Shown here one piece after another: positions 44,565-53,524 of a stretch of DNA of 64,000 nucleotides. The DNA comes from Clostridium sp. KNHs205 (GTDB lineage Bacteria; Bacillota; Clostridia; Lachnospirales; Lachnospiraceae). The stretch covers positions 1,845,501-1,909,500 of the forward strand of contig NZ_JNLE01000003.1 of assembly GCF_000702945.1 (NCBI RefSeq), given 5' to 3'. Below the pieces are notes generated by a model. The model was not told the origin of the DNA. It saw nothing but the letters and a program-made list of their open reading frames with translations, and searched no databases. The position numbers and the translations under genes are program-made. Position 1 is the first letter of the stretch; the number at the start of each line of letters is the position of its first letter.

Positions 44565-45098
44565 AAGGTCCTCCTTAGATAATACCCAGAAGTATATCCT
44601 GAAACGGTACCATATCACCTAGCCTATCGTTTTGGGATAAATACTGCGGTATTTATCATTTGTATTTAATAAGGCTTTCATTCACAGGTGATTAAATTGG
44701 TTTAAGCCCTAAAATAGTATGATAGTAAGCTCTTAAAAAGTCAAGAGAGAATAAAAAATTATGAAAATAATAAAGAAAAAATTAAGATATATTTTCATCT
44801 GTACTGCGATATATGGATTTGGTCAGGGAACTGTAAAAAAACCGAAAACACAAAAAACGGTGCTTTCGGTTGATGAAGAAAGAAATCAATGTCTGGATTC
44901 AAAATGTTTACCATAACCTGAATTCTTTATTAATAAGATGTGATAATTTCTTAAAAAATTGGTAGTATTCTTCTTTACAAGACTCTTATCTCAATCTGTT
45001 TCAGACATAGAAATGCTCCTCGCATGGCAGAACCTTTGATAATTATCTTTGTCCGCCATAGGAGAAGCAAGCATATCAAACTTTGTAACTGCTTCACT
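44565..45098. other. intergenic region between YitT and coat-protein genes
   Basis: Contains a perfect hairpin at 44635-44656 (GATAAATAC and GTATTTATC, TGCG loop) in the YitT upstream region and the terminator at 44833-44872. A 51-codon plus-strand frame at 44761-44916 crosses that terminator and is not called. Confidence 0.5.
44833..44872 (-). terminator. intrinsic terminator on the minus strand
   Basis: AACCGAAAGCAC and GTGTTTTCGGTT arms, followed on the minus strand by seven T. It lies about 225 bases after the coat-protein stop, probably ending that transcript. Confidence 0.65.
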
Positions 45099-45608
45099 TT
45101 AATTAGTCATTTGATTTACTGTTTTATATTTGTAAATTCTTTCTGCATGATTTTGTTCCTCTGTCTCAATATCGTTTAGGAGTTTTCTTACATCAGAATC
45201 TCCAAACTGGAAAAGATCAAAATTATAAGCAGATGCAACATATTTTTCAGTAGTGATAGCATCTGTACATAAAAAGGCATCACTGTCTTTATCAGCCTGA
45301 TTAAAGCCTCCGACATAAGTTGCTGTCGGGTTATAGTCTTTGCCTGCTGAGTCCTTAGAATTTACAGATGGCACAGTTCCGTTAAGAAGTCGATCTAAGG
45401 AATCGTAATGTTTTTGTTCTTCTTTTTTTATAGAGTTAAATAAATTTTTTAACTCAGTATCTTTTGCAGCATTCTCGTTTTTGGTGTACTTATCGATACA
45501 CAATTTCTCCTGATCCTGTAAATCTTTAATAATAAAGCGCTCTTTCTCTGAAATATTTAACATAAAATCTCTTTTATCATAAGTGAAATTCATTTCAATT
45601 GAAGTCAC
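45099..45608 (-). CDS. CotF-like spore coat / ferritin-like protein
   Basis: A 169-residue helical protein. LSEKERFIIKDLQDQEKLCIDKYTKN-type helices and EEQKHYDSLDRLL, then TEKYVASAYNFDLFQFGDSDVRKLLNDIETEEQNHAERIY, match the COG5577 coat-protein group built on a ferritin-like four-helix bundle. The GTG start at 45608 has AAAGGAGG ten bases upstream. It indicates a spore-forming host. Metal binding through the ExxH motifs is possible but not assured. Confidence 0.75.
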   Translation of the reverse strand: MTSIEMNFTYDKRDFMLNISEKERFIIKDLQDQEKLCIDKYTKNENAAKDTELKNLFNSIKKEEQKHYDSLDRLLNGTVPSVNSKDSAGKDYNPTATYVGGFNQADKDSDAFLCTDAITTEKYVASAYNFDLFQFGDSDVRKLLNDIETEEQNHAERIYKYKTVNQMTN

Positions 45609-45733
45609 TTATAATATGCCTCCTTTTATTCTTTAATTTAAGAATATTGTTTGGTAAAGCTGTGAAATTTATGCAGAAAATAGTAATTAAAATCAAGGCA
45701 TATTAGAGTAAAATCAATTTTACATGAAAGAAA

Positions 45734-45976
45734 TTATTCCCTTCCTTTCCAGGCAGGCAGTTTCTTCAATGTACGTATTGCAAGTTCATGAGCAGCCTTT
45801 TGGTGTAATCCTTGAGTTCTTATAATAAATTCTGTGGTACCCTTAAGTTTTTCCTCATAGGATTGAAGTGTGCCGTCGGGTCTTGCACAATAGATACAGT
45901 AATCTTTGCTTTCATCCTGTAGAGGATAATCATCTGCTTTCTCCATGGGCATTCCGCAGGAAATACAAATTTTCAT
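45734..45976 (-). CDS. zinc-ribbon domain protein
   Basis: An 80-residue protein. The N-terminal zinc ribbon has CISCGMPM and YCIYCARPDG (residues about 4-33), the pattern of the 'putative zinc ribbon' family often found in small regulatory or enzyme-associated proteins. The helical C-terminus has HQKAAHELAIRTLKKLPAW. GGAGC precedes the ATG. It is the last gene of the TetR-led operon. Function unknown. Confidence 0.8.
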   Translation of the reverse strand: MKICISCGMPMEKADDYPLQDESKDYCIYCARPDGTLQSYEEKLKGTTEFIIRTQGLHQKAAHELAIRTLKKLPAWKGRE

Positions 45977-46013
45977 ATATGCTCCGATCTGTGCGCTAGC
46001 ACATAGTGCTAAT

Positions 46014-46328
46014 TTAGTTCATTGAATCAAAACATTCAAGTGCCGGAACCAGGCAATGGCTGATTCCCTGGAAACCGGATATGGCAAGTGTCATAACGAT
46101 GGAATCCCGGATTTCCTCTCTGGTGGCACCGGCTTGTCTTGCCATTGGTACATGGGCAGTAACAGCTGCTGTATCACCTTGAGAGGCTTTAATGCCGATA
46201 AAGATAAGCTGCCTGGTCTTATCATCTAAAGCGCCTGCTGTTCCTATAGCAGCAAGTAGGTTATTATAGGCTCCTGCAATTTCGGGTGATTCTTTCAGAA
46301 ATACCTGAAAGGGATTGACATTATTCAT
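46014..46328 (-). CDS. carboxymuconolactone-decarboxylase-family protein lacking the CxxC motif
   Basis: A 104-residue AhpD-like fold protein. ALDDKTRQLIFIGIKAS and HVPMARQAGATREEIRDSIVMTLAISG are the family hallmarks. The redox CxxC normally found before the conserved His is absent (GDTAAVTAHV instead), so it is unlikely to be a thiol peroxidase-reductase and may be a decarboxylase-like or inactive form. AAAGGAG precedes the ATG; it starts two bases after the upstream stop. Confidence 0.85.
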   Translation of the reverse strand: MNNVNPFQVFLKESPEIAGAYNNLLAAIGTAGALDDKTRQLIFIGIKASQGDTAAVTAHVPMARQAGATREEIRDSIVMTLAISGFQGISHCLVPALECFDSMN

Positions 46329-46330
46329 AA

Positions 46331-46537
46331 TTATTTGCTCCTTTCAAAGGGATCTACTCCCAGTTTTATCAGCTCTTTCATACCAAGCTCTGTTATTTCA
46401 TATTCCTTCTGGTTACTCAGGTTCTTCTCGAACCAGCCAAGCTCTACTAATCGGTTAAATAACCGGTTTCCCAGAGTACCACCAAGATGTTCATAACAAC
46501 ATTTGGCTTTCAGCAGTTCTTCGTTTTTTGACGGCAT
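46331..46537 (-). CDS. small winged-helix-like protein (ArsR C-terminal-type)
   Basis: A 68-residue protein. CCYEHLGGTLGNRLFNRLVELGWFEKN...YEITELGMKELIKLGVD resembles the C-terminal module that follows the DNA-binding domain in some ArsR-type regulators, where the Cys-rich start and the 'YEIT..G' wing are conserved. No separate DNA-binding domain is present. AAGGA precedes the ATG. It lies in the TetR operon between tetR and the CMD gene. Confidence 0.65.
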   Translation of the reverse strand: MPSKNEELLKAKCCYEHLGGTLGNRLFNRLVELGWFEKNLSNQKEYEITELGMKELIKLGVDPFERSK

Positions 46538-46670
46538 ATATCCTTCCTCCCTCCTTCCAGAATCTGTAGGTTTAAGTTTTCCGTTTTAATAAGTTCCTAT
46601 AGGCTTTAGTATATAGTCTTAACAGAAAGGAATGCGGGAAAACGTAACTTTATTATCAATATACCTTTGA

Positions 46671-47255
46671 CTAATTTGCCTGTATCAGCAATGAAGTAAA
46701 GGAATCTGTCAGAGTAGCTTTATATGCAGCAATTACGCTGCCTTCCGGTGCAAAGATATCTCCATTTAAAAGATAATGGTGTATAAAACCAATCCACATA
46801 TTAAAGAGAAGCTCAGGAGAGGGAAAGGATTTGCTGCTCTTCTTAAGAACTTTACTAAAATGCAGGGAAATAGCTGATTGGACTATAATAAAGGTATCTC
46901 TGACCTCCTGGGATAACATACGGTTCTCAATTACCAGACGGGTGTAGAAAGCTTCATATTCAGAGATTGCCTCTAGGTGGGCTGACAGCAGTTCCTTAAG
47001 CGAGGAACTGGACTCAGACAGTTCATGGGTACGGAAGGCTATCTTATTGCAGAAATGGTTTACCACCTCTGCTATAAATTCTTCCTGGGTGTTGAAATGA
47101 AGAAATACTGTTCCATGTGATACTCCGGCAGCTTTTGCTATATCAGACATTCGGGTATTTAGAAAACCCTGGCTGGAGAAAATATCGAAGGCGGTATTGA
47201 TAAGCAATGCCTTTGTCTGTTCTTTTTTTTGTTGTCTTGCAGTTGGTTTGTTCAA
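46671..47255 (-). CDS. TetR-family transcriptional regulator
   Basis: A 194-residue repressor with the N-terminal helix-turn-helix (ALLINTAFDIFSSQGFLNTRMSDIAKAAGVSHGTVFLHFNTQEEF, residues 16-60) and an all-helical ligand domain. The TTG start at 47255 has AGAGG upstream. A perfect palindrome covers its own -10 region. Likely targets are itself and the winged-helix, CMD and zinc-ribbon genes downstream. The inducer is unknown. Confidence 0.92.
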   Translation of the reverse strand: MNKPTARQQKKEQTKALLINTAFDIFSSQGFLNTRMSDIAKAAGVSHGTVFLHFNTQEEFIAEVVNHFCNKIAFRTHELSESSSSLKELLSAHLEAISEYEAFYTRLVIENRMLSQEVRDTFIIVQSAISLHFSKVLKKSSKSFPSPELLFNMWIGFIHHYLLNGDIFAPEGSVIAAYKATLTDSFTSLLIQAN

Positions 47256-47273
47256 TATAATGACCTCTCAATC

Positions 47274-47291
47274 ACTGACTGTACAGTCAGT
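47274..47291. promoter_or_regulatory. perfect palindrome, probable TetR operator
   Basis: ACTGACTGTACAGTCAGT, 18 bases with exact dyad symmetry, overlapping the -10 box of the tetR promoter. The sequence is typical for TetR-family operators. Confidence 0.8.
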
Positions 47292-47317
47292 ATATTCCTG
47301 TGCATCGGCATTGTCAA
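47289..47317 (-). promoter_or_regulatory. sigma-A-type promoter for tetR operon
   Basis: On the minus strand, TTGACA (47317-47312), 17 bases, TATACT (47294-47289). Confidence 0.8.
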
Positions 47318-47493
47318 TATTTTTGTAAAAATATTTCCTTCAGATTCTTTTTATGATAAAATATCTGATAAAAGCGAAGCCTTATAATTTCCGTGGTATA
47401 AGAAATATACAAGACGAAAGATATTATTTCTTTGTGTTCGTAAAGCCGCAAAAATAATAGTAATCATTAGAAGCTTATGAGAGGTATACCAAT

Positions 47494-48342
47494 ATGCAGT
47501 ACCTGACAGGGTTCAGCCTTCCCACTCAATATGATATGGATCTATACGGTTTAACATCAGCCTATCCCTTTGGTGTGTTGTATTTTAAGGAATTAAATCA
47601 TATATCCTTTGATAGGATAACAATATTCTATGGAGGAAACGGCAGCGGGAAATCCACGCTGCTAAATCTGTTATCCGATAAGCTGGAGCTCCCCAGACGG
47701 ACGACCGTCGACAGAACCAAAGAGTTCATCGATTTTACCAGAAAATGCAGTGTAAGCCTGAATGAGGAAGAAGGCATTAAAAAGATACCCTCCGGAAGTA
47801 AGATAATTACCAGCGAAGATATTATAGATGGTATTCTTGCCCAGAGAAAAGTGAATAAATCAACAGGGATTAAGCAGGAACAATCCTATGAAGAATACAA
47901 TAATTTAAAATACACGCCTTTTCAGTTCACCTCGATAGCAGACTTTGACCGATTGAAGAAAGTAAATCAGACCAGGTCAAAAACAGCAACGAAATATATT
48001 AAACTGAATGCAGGGGAAAAGACCAGAGAGTTCTCCAACGGAGAGAATGCCCTTCGCTTCTTTGACAAGGAGCTGACTCCGGGTAATGTCTATCTTCTGG
48101 ATGAGCCGGAAAACAGCCTGTCCCCTAAGTATCAATATGAGCTGACAAAGCTTTTATTCGATTTGGCTAGATTTTTTGATGTACAGTTTGTAATAGCTAC
48201 CCATTCACCTTTTGTACTGTCCCTTGAAGGTGCACGTATCTATAATCTGGATGAGGAACCTGTAGAGATCAGAAGGTGGGAGGAACTTGAGAGCATCAGG
48301 TTCTATCATGATTTCTTTATGAAAAAGGATCATTTATTTTAA
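47494..48342 (+). CDS. AAA-family ATPase (ABC-like, stand-alone)
   Basis: A 282-residue ATPase with Walker A FYGGNGSGKSTLLNLL near residue 47, a signature-like FSNGENALRFF, Walker B VYLLDEPENSLSPK near 205 and the switch His in FVIATHSPFVLSLEGA. This is the compact 'AAA_15/21' type seen in stand-alone proteins and in some defence modules. No partner nuclease or membrane gene is adjacent, so defence is not supported. GAGAGGT precedes the ATG. Confidence 0.85.
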   Translation: MQYLTGFSLPTQYDMDLYGLTSAYPFGVLYFKELNHISFDRITIFYGGNGSGKSTLLNLLSDKLELPRRTTVDRTKEFIDFTRKCSVSLNEEEGIKKIPSGSKIITSEDIIDGILAQRKVNKSTGIKQEQSYEEYNNLKYTPFQFTSIADFDRLKKVNQTRSKTATKYIKLNAGEKTREFSNGENALRFFDKELTPGNVYLLDEPENSLSPKYQYELTKLLFDLARFFDVQFVIATHSPFVLSLEGARIYNLDEEPVEIRRWEELESIRFYHDFFMKKDHLF

Positions 48343-48651
48343 ACTTTATAGCGATAAGCTATAAGGTAAGGCTTATCCGGTATAAGAATATGATAGATTA
48401 GAGGCTATATGCAGCTATCCAAACAATAAATTATAAAGAAAAAATATGAAAGGCTATAAGGAAAGAAAATAAGCATAGATAATAAGCAAAGAAAAATAAA
48501 CAAAGAAAAAAGAATATAAAGAAAGAAAAATTAAGAAAGATAATAAAGAGATTATTGATATGCTTTCCCTTTATAGGACAGGACAATGAGATATATAAGC
48601 TCTATATGGGATAACAGACAATGATACACTTATTATCTTTCTTATTTTTAT
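48343..48651. other. purine-rich intergenic region
   Basis: From about 48425 to 48550 the plus strand is almost all A and G, with irregular GAAAGAAAA and ATAATAAGCAAAG repeats. No gene or clear structure is seen. Confidence 0.6.
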
Positions 48652-49299
48652 TTAGATTGTAACTCTTCTCTGATAAGTTCGAACTGTGACAGATAACAGG
48701 AAGCAGATAATAAAATAGGTGGCTGCCAGGAATCCGAACAAAGCCATAATCTCTGCGGCTGTAACAGCTTTTCCCATTACAATATCAGTGTTTCTTGATA
48801 GTTCTGCAATATCCACGGCTTTGAGATAAGCAGTATCTTTGATTACTGTAATCATCTGTGACAGAACAGAAGGTATTATCTGTTTATAGGTCTGGGGTAA
48901 GATGATGAAACACATCATTTGAACAAAGTTAAAGCCTTGGGAACGCGCCGCCTCATATTGACCTTTATGAATTCCGTTAAGCCCGCCTCTTATAATTTCT
49001 GCCATTACAGCTGAGGTAAAAAGTGTAAAAGCGAAGATTTCCTTGCCCAGTACGTTGCCTGGTATGACAAAGCGAAAGAAAAAGACCCAGAGGATATTTG
49101 GCGTGCAGCGAAAGAATTCGATATAAGCACCTACGATCTTATTAAGGGGCATCAGGGGGCCATGAGCGTAATTTCTGATAACAGCAAAAAGCGTTCCAAA
49201 GAGAAGGCTTAGGAGGATAGTACAAACAGACAGAAAAAGAGTAAGCCTTAAACCGTCCAGCATAAAGAGGATATTGCTCCGGCTGAATATATCACTCAT
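48652..49299 (-). CDS. polar amino-acid ABC transporter permease (HisM type)
   Basis: A 215-residue membrane protein of the His/Glu/Gln/Arg permease family. FMLDGLRLTLFLSVCTILLS starts the first helix. The EAA loop reads EIIRGGLNGIHKGQYEAARSQGFNFVQMMCFIILPQ. Five helices are expected. Its ATG overlaps the stop of the upstream permease gene by one base. No ATPase or binding-protein gene is adjacent. Confidence 0.9.
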   Translation of the reverse strand: MSDIFSRSNILFMLDGLRLTLFLSVCTILLSLLFGTLFAVIRNYAHGPLMPLNKIVGAYIEFFRCTPNILWVFFFRFVIPGNVLGKEIFAFTLFTSAVMAEIIRGGLNGIHKGQYEAARSQGFNFVQMMCFIILPQTYKQIIPSVLSQMITVIKDTAYLKAVDIAELSRNTDIVMGKAVTAAEIMALFGFLAATYFIICFLLSVTVRTYQRRVTI

Positions 49300-49919
49300 T
49301 AGTCCACCTCCATAATCTGCAGTGGTTTAGCTGTGGGAAGCTGTCTGGCTTTGGTTTCTAATCTTGCAGTTAAGCGGGCCAGCGGATAGCAAAGCAGAAA
49401 GTAAAGCAGTCCTGCTGACAGATACCCCTGATAGAAATACCCGTTGTTGCCGGCCCAGGATTTGGCGAAGTACATAATGTCCATTCCTGCAACCATTGCA
49501 AGTACAGAGGTATTCTTTATCAGGTTCATCGCCTGGTTAGTAAGAGGCGGAAGAATGACTTTTAGGGTCTGGGGCAGTATGATGTACCACATGGTCTGAA
49601 GATAATGAAAGCCCTGGGACTGAGCGGCTTCCGTCTGTCCTTTGCTGATAGCTTCAATACCGCTGCGGAATACTTCGGCAATATAAGCACCATGATACAG
49701 GCCCACACCAATAATACCTACGAAAAAGTCCGGTATGGGGATTCCCAGAAAAGGTAAACCAAAGGAATAAAAGAAAACCTGAACTACCAGAGGAGTATTC
49801 TGAAAAAATTCAACATAAATTCTTGCCAGCAGCTGTAACAGCTTTACTCTGGTGCAGGATAAGATACCAAAGAGGAGCCCAAGTGCCAATGCCAGCAAGA
49901 GTCCCAAAAGAGCAACCAA
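49299..49919 (-). CDS. polar amino-acid ABC transporter permease, N-terminally short
   Basis: A 206-residue permease of the same family, with ENTPLVVQVFF-like QNTPLVVQVFFYSFGLPFLG and the EAA loop EVFRSGIEAISKGQTEAAQSQGFHYLQTMWYIILPQ. It begins directly inside the first membrane helix (TTG at 49919, no ribosome binding site), lacking the 15-25 residues that family members have before it. The open frame reaches further up to about 50010 but encodes only AT-rich sequence. It is probably 5'-truncated and may be poorly expressed. Confidence 0.75.
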   Translation of the reverse strand: MVALLGLLLALALGLLFGILSCTRVKLLQLLARIYVEFFQNTPLVVQVFFYSFGLPFLGIPIPDFFVGIIGVGLYHGAYIAEVFRSGIEAISKGQTEAAQSQGFHYLQTMWYIILPQTLKVILPPLTNQAMNLIKNTSVLAMVAGMDIMYFAKSWAGNNGYFYQGYLSAGLLYFLLCYPLARLTARLETKARQLPTAKPLQIMEVD

Positions 49920-50233
49920 TGCAGCTTTTTTATTATATATTATTGTATGATAAATGATCAGAAAACAGCAAGATAATATGAGGAAAGAAAATTTGCAGAA
50001 ATACTATATCACTCAGTTATGTAAAAATTGGTAAAAATACTGAATTATACAGAATTTTACGGATATAACCACGAAAAAGGATATCATTGGCAAAAATTAC
50101 ATAGGTCTAAATATCTATAAGAAATATGTCGAGAAGTGTTGAAAAAAATATTATAACAGGTTCATAAATTTGCTTGATAAGCAAACTATAAAAGCCGAAG
50201 GATGACAAAAATTAATGTTTCTAAGGAGGGCAT
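49920..50233. other. AT-rich intergenic region between truncated permease and cheY
   Basis: No gene is recognised. It holds the possible sigma-D promoter at 50177-50201. The binding-protein gene expected upstream of the permeases is absent. Confidence 0.5.
50177..50201 (+). promoter_or_regulatory. possible flagellar-type (sigma-D) promoter for cheY
   Basis: TAAG, 13 bases, GCCGAAGG resembles the sigma-D consensus TAAA-N15-GCCGATAT. The spacing is slightly short. Confidence 0.35.
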
Positions 50234-50593
50234 ATGCCAAGCAGTGTGTTAATCGTAGATGATGCTATTTTTATGAGACGTGCTATAAGAGAAATGTTGG
50301 AGAAAAACGGCTATGAAGTAATAGGAGAGGCAGAGAACGGAAGAACAGCCATACAAAAATACAAGGAGTATAAGCCAGATATTGTGACCTTGGATATTAC
50401 AATGCCGGAAATGTCCGGAAGTATGGCGCTCAAGGAAATCATGAATCTGGATAAGGATGCAAAAGTAATTATGGTTACTGCCATGGGGCAGGAGGAGCTG
50501 GTAAAAGAGGCAATAATAGCAGGAGCCAGATCTTTTATCGTAAAACCTTTTACAGAAGAAAAGTTAATACAGGTATTACAAAAAATCACATAA
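50234..50593 (+). CDS. cheY: chemotaxis response regulator CheY
   Basis: A 119-residue single receiver domain. The acidic pair is Asp9/Asp10, the phospho-acceptor Asp54 (VTLDITMP), with Thr82 (MVTAMGQ) and Lys104 (VKPF). Phosphorylated by CheA, it would bind the flagellar switch. AAGGAGG precedes the ATG. It heads cheY-cheA-cheW-mcp with short gaps of 12, 56 and about 20 bases. Confidence 0.93.
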   Translation: MPSSVLIVDDAIFMRRAIREMLEKNGYEVIGEAENGRTAIQKYKEYKPDIVTLDITMPEMSGSMALKEIMNLDKDAKVIMVTAMGQEELVKEAIIAGARSFIVKPFTEEKLIQVLQKIT

Positions 50594-50605
50594 AGAGGGG
50601 CTTTT

Positions 50606-52954
50606 ATGGATTACAACAACGATTCTTTGTTAGACATATTCTTGTTTGAAACAGATCAGCTGATTGAACAATTAGAGGACAGCATGCTGACCAGTGAGAA
50701 AGAGAACAGCTACTCCGCTGAATTTGTAGATGAAGTATTCCGTATCATGCATACGATAAAGGGGTCCGCAGCCATGATGATGTATGAAAGCATCTCACTT
50801 CTGGCTCATTCTATGGAGGATTTATTTTATTATGTGCGTGGAAACAGAAACTGCAGCATCAACCACTCCAAACTGACAGATCTGATATTGGAAGGGATTG
50901 ACTTTATTAAGTCAGAAACGGATAAAATAAAGCAGGGAGTACCCGCAGATGGTAATTCCGCTGTCTTAATAACCAATATACAGTCATATCTAATAAGCTT
51001 AAAAGAAGAAGATTCAAATAAGGCAGCGGCAACAGCTACCGATCAAAAAGATATTTCAAATTCTATTAATACCCATAGTTATAAAAATACATATACATAT
51101 CGGATATCACTTAATTTTGATGAAGGCTGTGAAATGGAGAATATCCGGGCATATGGTGTGGTGCACCATCTTAAGCCTTTGGTATCAGAACTGTTTTATT
51201 ATCCGGAAGAGATAATAGATGATGATGCCACTGTCATGGAAATCAGAAACAATGGATTTCATATGTGTGTCAGAACAACAATGGAGCCTGGGGAAATCTC
51301 TGCGTATATCGACAATGTTTCCTTCAAAAAATCCTCTGAGATTCTGGTTCTTGACACCTCTGACCTGAGTAAGTCTTGGTTTGAGTTACTTCAAGATATA
51401 AAAGCAGAAGCACTGGAAAATGAGGTATATTTTGAAACTGACGCCAACAGAGAAGAAACCGGAGAGTCAGGGAAAAGAGCAAAAACTGCAGGTACAGCAG
51501 ATACTTATGAGATAAAAGACACAGAAGATAACTTAAAGGAAGCTATTAAGGCTGCAGTAAAAGAAACAAAAGAAAACACAAATAAAACCATTAAGGTAGT
51601 AGATAAAGAAACAAGTAATAGCACAAATGAAGCAATGAGTGTGGCAGCTGAAAAAGCAAAAGATAACGTCAGTGAAATAATCACTGCAAAAGATAACGTC
51701 AATGAAATAATCACTGCAAAAGAAGCAATAAATGGAGCAGCCAGAGGAGCAGCGAAGGAACCCGTAAGAGAAACCGGTACCGGGAATACACAAAGTCTTA
51801 TCAGTGTTAATGTTGGCAAGCTGGATAAACTAATGGATCTGGTAGGGGAAATGGTTATTGCCGAAGCTATGGTTATTGAGAATTCTGATTTGAAGGGCTT
51901 AGAGCTTAACAACTTTCATAAGGCAGCCAGACAACTGAGTAAAATAACGGATGAAATACAGGATATGGTAATGTCAATACGGATGGTTCCACTGGCAGCT
52001 ACCTTTCATAAGATGCAGCGTATTGTAAGGGATATGTGCAAAAAGCTGGATAAAAAAGTTAATCTTATCGTCAGCGGAGAAGAAACAGAAGTGGATAAGA
52101 GTATTATCGAGCATATTTCAGATCCTCTGATGCATCTGGTAAGAAATGCATTAGACCATGGGATAGAAATGCCGGAGGACAGAATTGTAAATGGTAAGAA
52201 TCCTGCCGGCACTATATCATTGGAAGCGAAAAATGCTGGCAGTGATGTACTGGTTATCATTAAAGATGACGGTAAGGGCTTAAGCAGAGAAAACCTCCTG
52301 CGAAAGGCCAGGGAGAAGAACCTGCTTACGAAAGCAGTAGAAGAGTATAGTGACAAAGAAGTATTTGGACTAATAACCTTGCCCGGATTCTCCACAAAGG
52401 ATGAAATCTCCGAGTTCTCAGGCAGGGGTGTGGGAATGGACGTTGTAACGAAGAATATTGAAATGGTAGGCGGCTCTATTACCATTGAAAGTAGTGCAGG
52501 TAACGGGACCACCATAACCCTTAAGATACCTTTGACGCTGGCTATTATAGACGGTATGAACATTAAGGTCAAGAACAGTTATTATACACTTCCGACCATT
52601 GGCATCAGGGAGTTTTTCCGACCTGATGCGAAAGATATCATCATGGATCCAGGCGGCAACGATATGATAATGCTTCGTGGGAACTGTTATCCCATAGTTA
52701 AGCTATATGAGTATTTCAAAGTAAGTGACGGTTACCGCAGCTACGAAGAAGGCATAATGATAATGATTGAGCATGATGACAAGGTTATTGGTATTTTTGC
52801 AGATGAGCTTTTAGGACAGCAGCAGGTAGTCGTAAAAGCCATGCCGGAATATATAAGAAGACTAAAACGAATAAAGGGACTTGCGGGGTGTACCCTCTTA
52901 GGGGATGGAAACATCAGTCTGATACTGGATGTGTCCTGGCTGATTAATATTTAG
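50606..52954 (+). CDS. cheA: chemotaxis histidine kinase CheA
   Basis: A 782-residue kinase with all CheA domains: HPt with phospho-His49 (FRIMHTIKGSAAM), a P2-like region (about 155-265), a long charged linker (about 280-395), the P3 dimerisation helices, the ATPase (LVRNALDHGIEMPEDR, DDGKGLS, GRGVGMDVV) and a C-terminal CheW-like domain. The linker is low-complexity and contains two perfect-phase 30-base repeats at 51660-51719 (KDNVSEIITA and KDNVNEIITA). GAGGGG precedes the ATG. Confidence 0.95.
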   Translation: MDYNNDSLLDIFLFETDQLIEQLEDSMLTSEKENSYSAEFVDEVFRIMHTIKGSAAMMMYESISLLAHSMEDLFYYVRGNRNCSINHSKLTDLILEGIDFIKSETDKIKQGVPADGNSAVLITNIQSYLISLKEEDSNKAAATATDQKDISNSINTHSYKNTYTYRISLNFDEGCEMENIRAYGVVHHLKPLVSELFYYPEEIIDDDATVMEIRNNGFHMCVRTTMEPGEISAYIDNVSFKKSSEILVLDTSDLSKSWFELLQDIKAEALENEVYFETDANREETGESGKRAKTAGTADTYEIKDTEDNLKEAIKAAVKETKENTNKTIKVVDKETSNSTNEAMSVAAEKAKDNVSEIITAKDNVNEIITAKEAINGAARGAAKEPVRETGTGNTQSLISVNVGKLDKLMDLVGEMVIAEAMVIENSDLKGLELNNFHKAARQLSKITDEIQDMVMSIRMVPLAATFHKMQRIVRDMCKKLDKKVNLIVSGEETEVDKSIIEHISDPLMHLVRNALDHGIEMPEDRIVNGKNPAGTISLEAKNAGSDVLVIIKDDGKGLSRENLLRKAREKNLLTKAVEEYSDKEVFGLITLPGFSTKDEISEFSGRGVGMDVVTKNIEMVGGSITIESSAGNGTTITLKIPLTLAIIDGMNIKVKNSYYTLPTIGIREFFRPDAKDIIMDPGGNDMIMLRGNCYPIVKLYEYFKVSDGYRSYEEGIMIMIEHDDKVIGIFADELLGQQQVVVKAMPEYIRRLKRIKGLAGCTLLGDGNISLILDVSWLINI
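51660..51719 (+). repeat. 30-bp tandem duplication in the CheA linker
   Basis: Two units differing by one base, starting AAAGATAACGTC and ending ATCACTGCA. They are in frame, adding ten residues. Confidence 0.9.
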
Positions 52955-53010
52955 CGTCAGCTGAACTTTAAAGTGTGCCTGCAGCATTATTCATGAAAGG
53001 AGCAGGATAA

Positions 53011-53505
53011 ATGGAAAATGTGACAGATGAAATCATGGAATGGGAGGAGGATACACAAAAAGGAAGATATTTGACTTTTCTGCTGGGTAAAGAGATATAC
53101 GGAATAGAGATAAAATATGTTACCGAAATCATAGGCATGCAGGTTATAACGGAAATGCCGGATCTTCCGGAGTATATTAAGGGAATCATCAATCTTCGAG
53201 GGAAAATTATCCCCCTTATGGATGTCAGGCTTCGTTTTCATAAAGAACCGGTTGCATATAATGACAGAACCTGCATTATTGTTATTGATATCGATTTAAT
53301 AACGATTGGGCTGATAGTAGACAGTGTTGCTGAGGTACTTGCCATTGAGGAGCATAACCTGGTTGAACCCCCTAAACTTAACAAGAATTTTCAAAACAGA
53401 TACATAAAAAATATCGGGAAATCCGATACGGACGTCAAGCTGCTTCTGGACTGCGAGAAATTAATCTCGGAAACGGAAGCTATGGAAATTAATGAGGCAT
53501 TATAA
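53011..53505 (+). CDS. cheW: chemotaxis coupling protein CheW
   Basis: A 164-residue CheW-domain protein linking receptors to Che[49 protein letters not shown] and [12 protein letters not shown] are the family blocks. AAAGGAGCAGG precedes the ATG. Its stop overlaps the upstream open region of the receptor gene, but the real receptor start is about 20 bases downstream. Confidence 0.95.
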   Translation: MENVTDEIMEWEEDTQKGRYLTFLLGKEIYGIEIKYVTEIIGMQVITEMPDLPEYIKGIINLRGKIIPLMDVRLRFHKEPVAYNDRTCIIVIDIDLITIGLIVDSVAEVLAIEEHNLVEPPKLNKNFQNRYIKNIGKSDTDVKLLLDCEKLISETEAMEINEAL

Positions 53506-53524
53506 TTTTGCGGAGGGTGAAGGA

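Noticed and set aside
44761..44916. 51-codon plus-strand frame
   Set aside because: It runs through the terminator of the coat-protein transcript, and only a poor ribosome binding site precedes it.
47494..48342. AAA ATPase as part of a phage-defence system
   Set aside because: No nuclease, toxin or membrane effector gene is adjacent; the neighbours are a TetR operon and permeases.
51505..51912. 135-codon frame antisense to cheA
   Set aside because: It mirrors the low-complexity CheA linker and has no ribosome binding site.
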